This document shows positions 32,228 through 34,473 of a DNA stretch of 34,473 bases, piece by piece. The DNA comes from an uncultured Lachnospiraceae bacterium (GTDB taxonomy: Bacteria; Bacillota; Clostridia; Lachnospirales; Lachnospiraceae): positions 1-34,473 of the forward strand of contig CAMWHY010000016.1 of the NCBI GenBank assembly GCA_947174185.1. The letters are read 5' to 3'. Positions within the stretch are counted from its first letter, which is position 1. Every line of letters begins with the position of its first letter. The notes beneath the pieces were generated by a model that made no database searches, was not told where the DNA came from, and saw only the letters and a program-made list of their open reading frames with translations. Made by a program: the position numbers and the translations under genes.

Positions 32228-33124
32228 ATGGCGCTTAGAAAAACACAAAATCAAAATTTAATGCAGATGATCAGGAAAGTACACTCTCTGATAGAAGAAC
32301 CGGATGTGGAAAAACAACGGCAGACACAGGAGCATATCGCTTCTTTAAATAAGCTGCCCAAAAATATTTTATCGGAATCAATTGAATTAAAAGATATGTA
32401 TAGCGAATGGCTGCGCCCTGACTGGCCCCATGCAAAGAACAGGGTGATCCTTTACTGCCATGGAGGCGGCTATATGACGGGAAGCTGCACCTATGCCCGT
32501 TCCATTACGATCAAGCTGGCACAGGCTTCCGCTTTAGATGTATTCTGTTTTAATTACCGCTTAGCACCGGAAAATCCTTATCCTGCCGCTACGGAAGATG
32601 CCATGACAGCATGGAATTATCTGATGATGCTTGGTTATGGCGCGAAAGACGTCATCCTTGCCGGTGATTCTGCGGGCGGCAATCTTGCACTTTCCCTTGC
32701 CTTACGCTTAAAAGCGGAAAATCGTTTTCTTCCGGGCGGACTTTTGCTCTTTTCTCCATGGACAGACTTAACATCTTCCGGCAAATCCCATACCTCAAAA
32801 ATTGATGCAGATCCCATTCTATCACCGGATTATATGCAAACCGTTACTAAAAATTATGCCGAAGGGCAGGATCTGTCTGATCCCCTGATCTCACCGTTAT
32901 TTGGAGATTACAAAAATTTTCCGCCGGTTTATATTCAGGTTGGCTCCAACGAAATCCTTTACAGTGATTCCGAGCTGTTATACAAACGCATTTTATCTTT
33001 TCATTCTCCTGTCCGCTTCGAGACATTTAAGGGCATGTGGCATGTATTTCAGATGTCGCCATTTAAAACCGCAGCGGAAGCGATCGAAAAGAGCGCGGAA
33101 TTTATCTTTGATATTTACCGTTGA
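32228..33124 (+). CDS. Alpha/beta hydrolase, hormone-sensitive lipase (HSL) type esterase
   Basis: This 298-residue cytoplasmic esterase has the HSL-family oxyanion motif HGGGYMTG, the nucleophile motif GDSAGGNLALSLALRL, an acidic segment YIQVGSNEILYSDSEL and a C-terminal His in GMWHVFQM, so the triad is present in the usual order. Members hydrolyse short-chain acyl esters. GGGGAG lies 5 bases before the ATG. It has its own promoter and no signal peptide. The natural substrate is unknown. Confidence 0.92.
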   Translation: MALRKTQNQNLMQMIRKVHSLIEEPDVEKQRQTQEHIASLNKLPKNILSESIELKDMYSEWLRPDWPHAKNRVILYCHGGGYMTGSCTYARSITIKLAQASALDVFCFNYRLAPENPYPAATEDAMTAWNYLMMLGYGAKDVILAGDSAGGNLALSLALRLKAENRFLPGGLLLFSPWTDLTSSGKSHTSKIDADPILSPDYMQTVTKNYAEGQDLSDPLISPLFGDYKNFPPVYIQVGSNEILYSDSELLYKRILSFHSPVRFETFKGMWHVFQMSPFKTAAEAIEKSAEFIFDIYR

Positions 33125-33180
33125 TGCTATCGGCTTCAGCAGAATCTCAAATCAGGATGAAACTTAGAGTTTCTAACTGC

Positions 33181-34473
33181 TCACACTAATGTTGTCACTG
33201 CCTTATTACCGGTATAGAGACTATAATATTTTCCCTGCGCTTCGATCAGCTCGTCATGTGTGCCTCTCTCAATGACGCGTCCCTGTTCCAGAACCATGAT
33301 ACAGTCACTGTTACGGACGGTTGACAGACGGTGTGCGATCACAAACGTCGTCCTTCCCTTCATCAGACGGTCCATACCGGACTGCACCAGCTTCTCCGTA
33401 CGGGTATCAATAGAACTTGTCGCTTCATCCAGAATCAACACCGGCGGATCTGCAATCGCTGCCCTCGCAATGGCAAGGAGCTGCCGCTGTCCCTGACTCA
33501 GGCTGCCGCCATCCCCCTTGATCTCCGTATCATATCCTTTCGGAAGCCGCTTGATAAAGCTGTGGGCATTAGCCAGCTTAGCTGCCGCCACCACTTCCTC
33601 GTCCGTGGCATCCAGTCTGCCATAACGAATATTATCTTTGATCGTTCCGGTAAAAAGGTGCGTATCCTGCAATACGATCCCCAAGGATTTTCTAAGGTCA
33701 TCCTTTTTGATCTTATTGATATTGATCCCGTCATAGCGGATCTTGCCGTCCTGAATATCGTAAAAACGATTGATCAGATTCGTGATCGTCGTTTTTCCCG
33801 CGCCTGTGGAACCTACAAAGGCAATCTTCTGTCCCGGCGTTGCAAACAGCTTGATATTGTGCAGGACGATCTTTTCATCATTATATCCGAAGTCAACATC
33901 ATCAAATACCACGTCGCCCTTCAGCTCCACGTAAGTCGTCGTATCATCCGCCTTATGATAGTGCTTCCACGCCCAGATGCCGGTTCTCTCATCCGTTTCC
34001 GTAAGAACAGATCCCTGAACGCCCCTCGGGTCGTCGATGTATTTTGCATTGACCAGCGTAACATAACCTTCATCCGTCTCCGGTTCCTCATCTAAAAGCT
34101 TAAAAATCCTTTCCGCGCCTGCCAATGCCATAATGATACTGTTAAACTGCTGGCTGACCTGACTGATCGGCATATTGAAGCTTTTATTAAAGGTTAGAAA
34201 AGCTGCAAGATCGCCCAGCAGCAGTCCGCCGAATTTGTTGATTGCAAGGATGCCTCCCACAACTGCGCACAAAACATAACTCAAATGCCCTAACTGCATA
34301 TTGACCGGGCCCAGAATATTGACAAAGGCGTTCGCGCGATTCGCACTGACAAACAGCGCCTCATTCATCTTATCAAACTGCTCTTTGCTCTCTTCCTCAT
34401 GGCAAAATACCTTAACGGTCTTCTGCCCCTCCATCATTTCCTCAACATAACCGTTGACGGCGCCGAGCGACTT
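33181..34473 (-). CDS. ABC exporter, fused permease and ATPase (5' end cut by window edge)
   Basis: The visible 430 residues are the C-terminal two thirds of a half-transporter. The last membrane helices of a type IV (exporter) permease, with the coupling segment GYVEEMMEGQKTVKVFCHEE, precede a complete nucleotide-binding domain: Walker A GSTGAGKTT, Q-loop VLQDTHLFTGTI, signature SLSQGQRQ, Walker B VLILDEATSS and H-loop AHRLST. Between them lies an insertion of about 30 residues containing GIWAWKHYHKADDTTTYVEL. The reading frame stays open to the window's right edge. Such genes usually occur as adjacent pairs forming heterodimeric multidrug or lipid exporters; the partner is probably upstream, outside the window. 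Confidence 0.93.
   Translation of the reverse strand, partial: KSLGAVNGYVEEMMEGQKTVKVFCHEEESKEQFDKMNEALFVSANRANAFVNILGPVNMQLGHLSYVLCAVVGGILAINKFGGLLLGDLAAFLTFNKSFNMPISQVSQQFNSIIMALAGAERIFKLLDEEPETDEGYVTLVNAKYIDDPRGVQGSVLTETDERTGIWAWKHYHKADDTTTYVELKGDVVFDDVDFGYNDEKIVLHNIKLFATPGQKIAFVGSTGAGKTTITNLINRFYDIQDGKIRYDGININKIKKDDLRKSLGIVLQDTHLFTGTIKDNIRYGRLDATDEEVVAAAKLANAHSFIKRLPKGYDTEIKGDGGSLSQGQRQLLAIARAAIADPPVLILDEATSSIDTRTEKLVQSGMDRLMKGRTTFVIAHRLSTVRNSDCIMVLEQGRVIERGTHDELIEAQGKYYSLYTGNKAVTTLV

Noticed and set aside
33331..34095. A 254-codon plus-strand frame opposite the ABC exporter
   Set aside because: It mirrors the conserved ATPase domain on the other strand and lacks a start signal; a shadow.
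1..34473. CRISPR arrays, tRNA/rRNA genes and intact insertion sequences
   Set aside because: I looked for regularly spaced direct repeats, tRNA-like cloverleaf sequences and transposase motifs and saw none that could be supported.

Overview
The window looks like a chromosomal segment from an endospore-forming, low-to-moderate-GC Clostridia, most likely a Lachnospiraceae-type gut Firmicute. The clues are spoIIID behind a sigma-E-like promoter, Gram-positive ribosome binding sites (GGAGG) before most genes, lipoprotein signals, and lineage-typical families (DUF4358 lipoprotein, DHHW/MBOAT pair, DUF6320 zinc-ribbon membrane protein). Nearly all genes lie on the minus strand; only two near the right end are on the plus strand. 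All assignments come from reading the sequence; no database search was run.

Region 1 (1-3818, minus): a visibly AT-rich five-gene operon behind one good promoter: ParB-like small protein, metallophosphoesterase with a long unknown C-terminus, MazG-like pyrophosphohydrolase, thymidylate-kinase paralogue, and a radical SAM enzyme that runs off the left edge. It looks like an acquired nucleotide-centred cassette, possibly defensive. Region 2 (3898-5507) holds decayed coding remnants, a pyrimidine-rich non-coding stretch and the guaA terminator. The acquired segment therefore abuts the 3' end of guaA, a known integration site for genomic islands.

Region 3 (5508-12114, minus): trkA, trkH, a membrane-anchored alpha/beta hydrolase and guaA form one probable operon. 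Next comes spoIIID with a short MreB/Mbl-like gene that has lost the ATP-binding motifs.

Region 4 (12148-23644, minus): a seven-gene cell-surface polymer operon. In transcription order it encodes an SGNH hydrolase with surface repeats, a DUF4358 lipoprotein, an MBOAT acyltransferase, a DHHW protein, a YidC-sulfatase-fold fusion, a CDP-glycerol glycerophosphotransferase-family enzyme, and a second YidC-sulfatase-fold fusion. The two fusions of a YidC/Oxa1-like membrane domain to an alkaline-phosphatase-superfamily domain are the most unusual feature. I infer that this operon makes and O-acylates a phosphate-containing surface polymer, with the fusions acting as phosphotransferases.

Region 5 (23659-27275, minus): a secreted protein sharing the same surface repeat, a sirtuin that lacks most NAD-binding motif residues, and an unrecognised protein. 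Region 6 (27352-33124): a Sel1-repeat lipoprotein and a decayed copy of its 3' end, a DUF6320 protein, a condensation-like acetyltransferase, then plus-strand acyltransferase-3 and HSL-type esterase genes. Region 7 (33181-34473, minus): the 3' part of an ABC exporter gene cut by the right edge. I saw no tRNA, rRNA, CRISPR array or intact insertion sequence.
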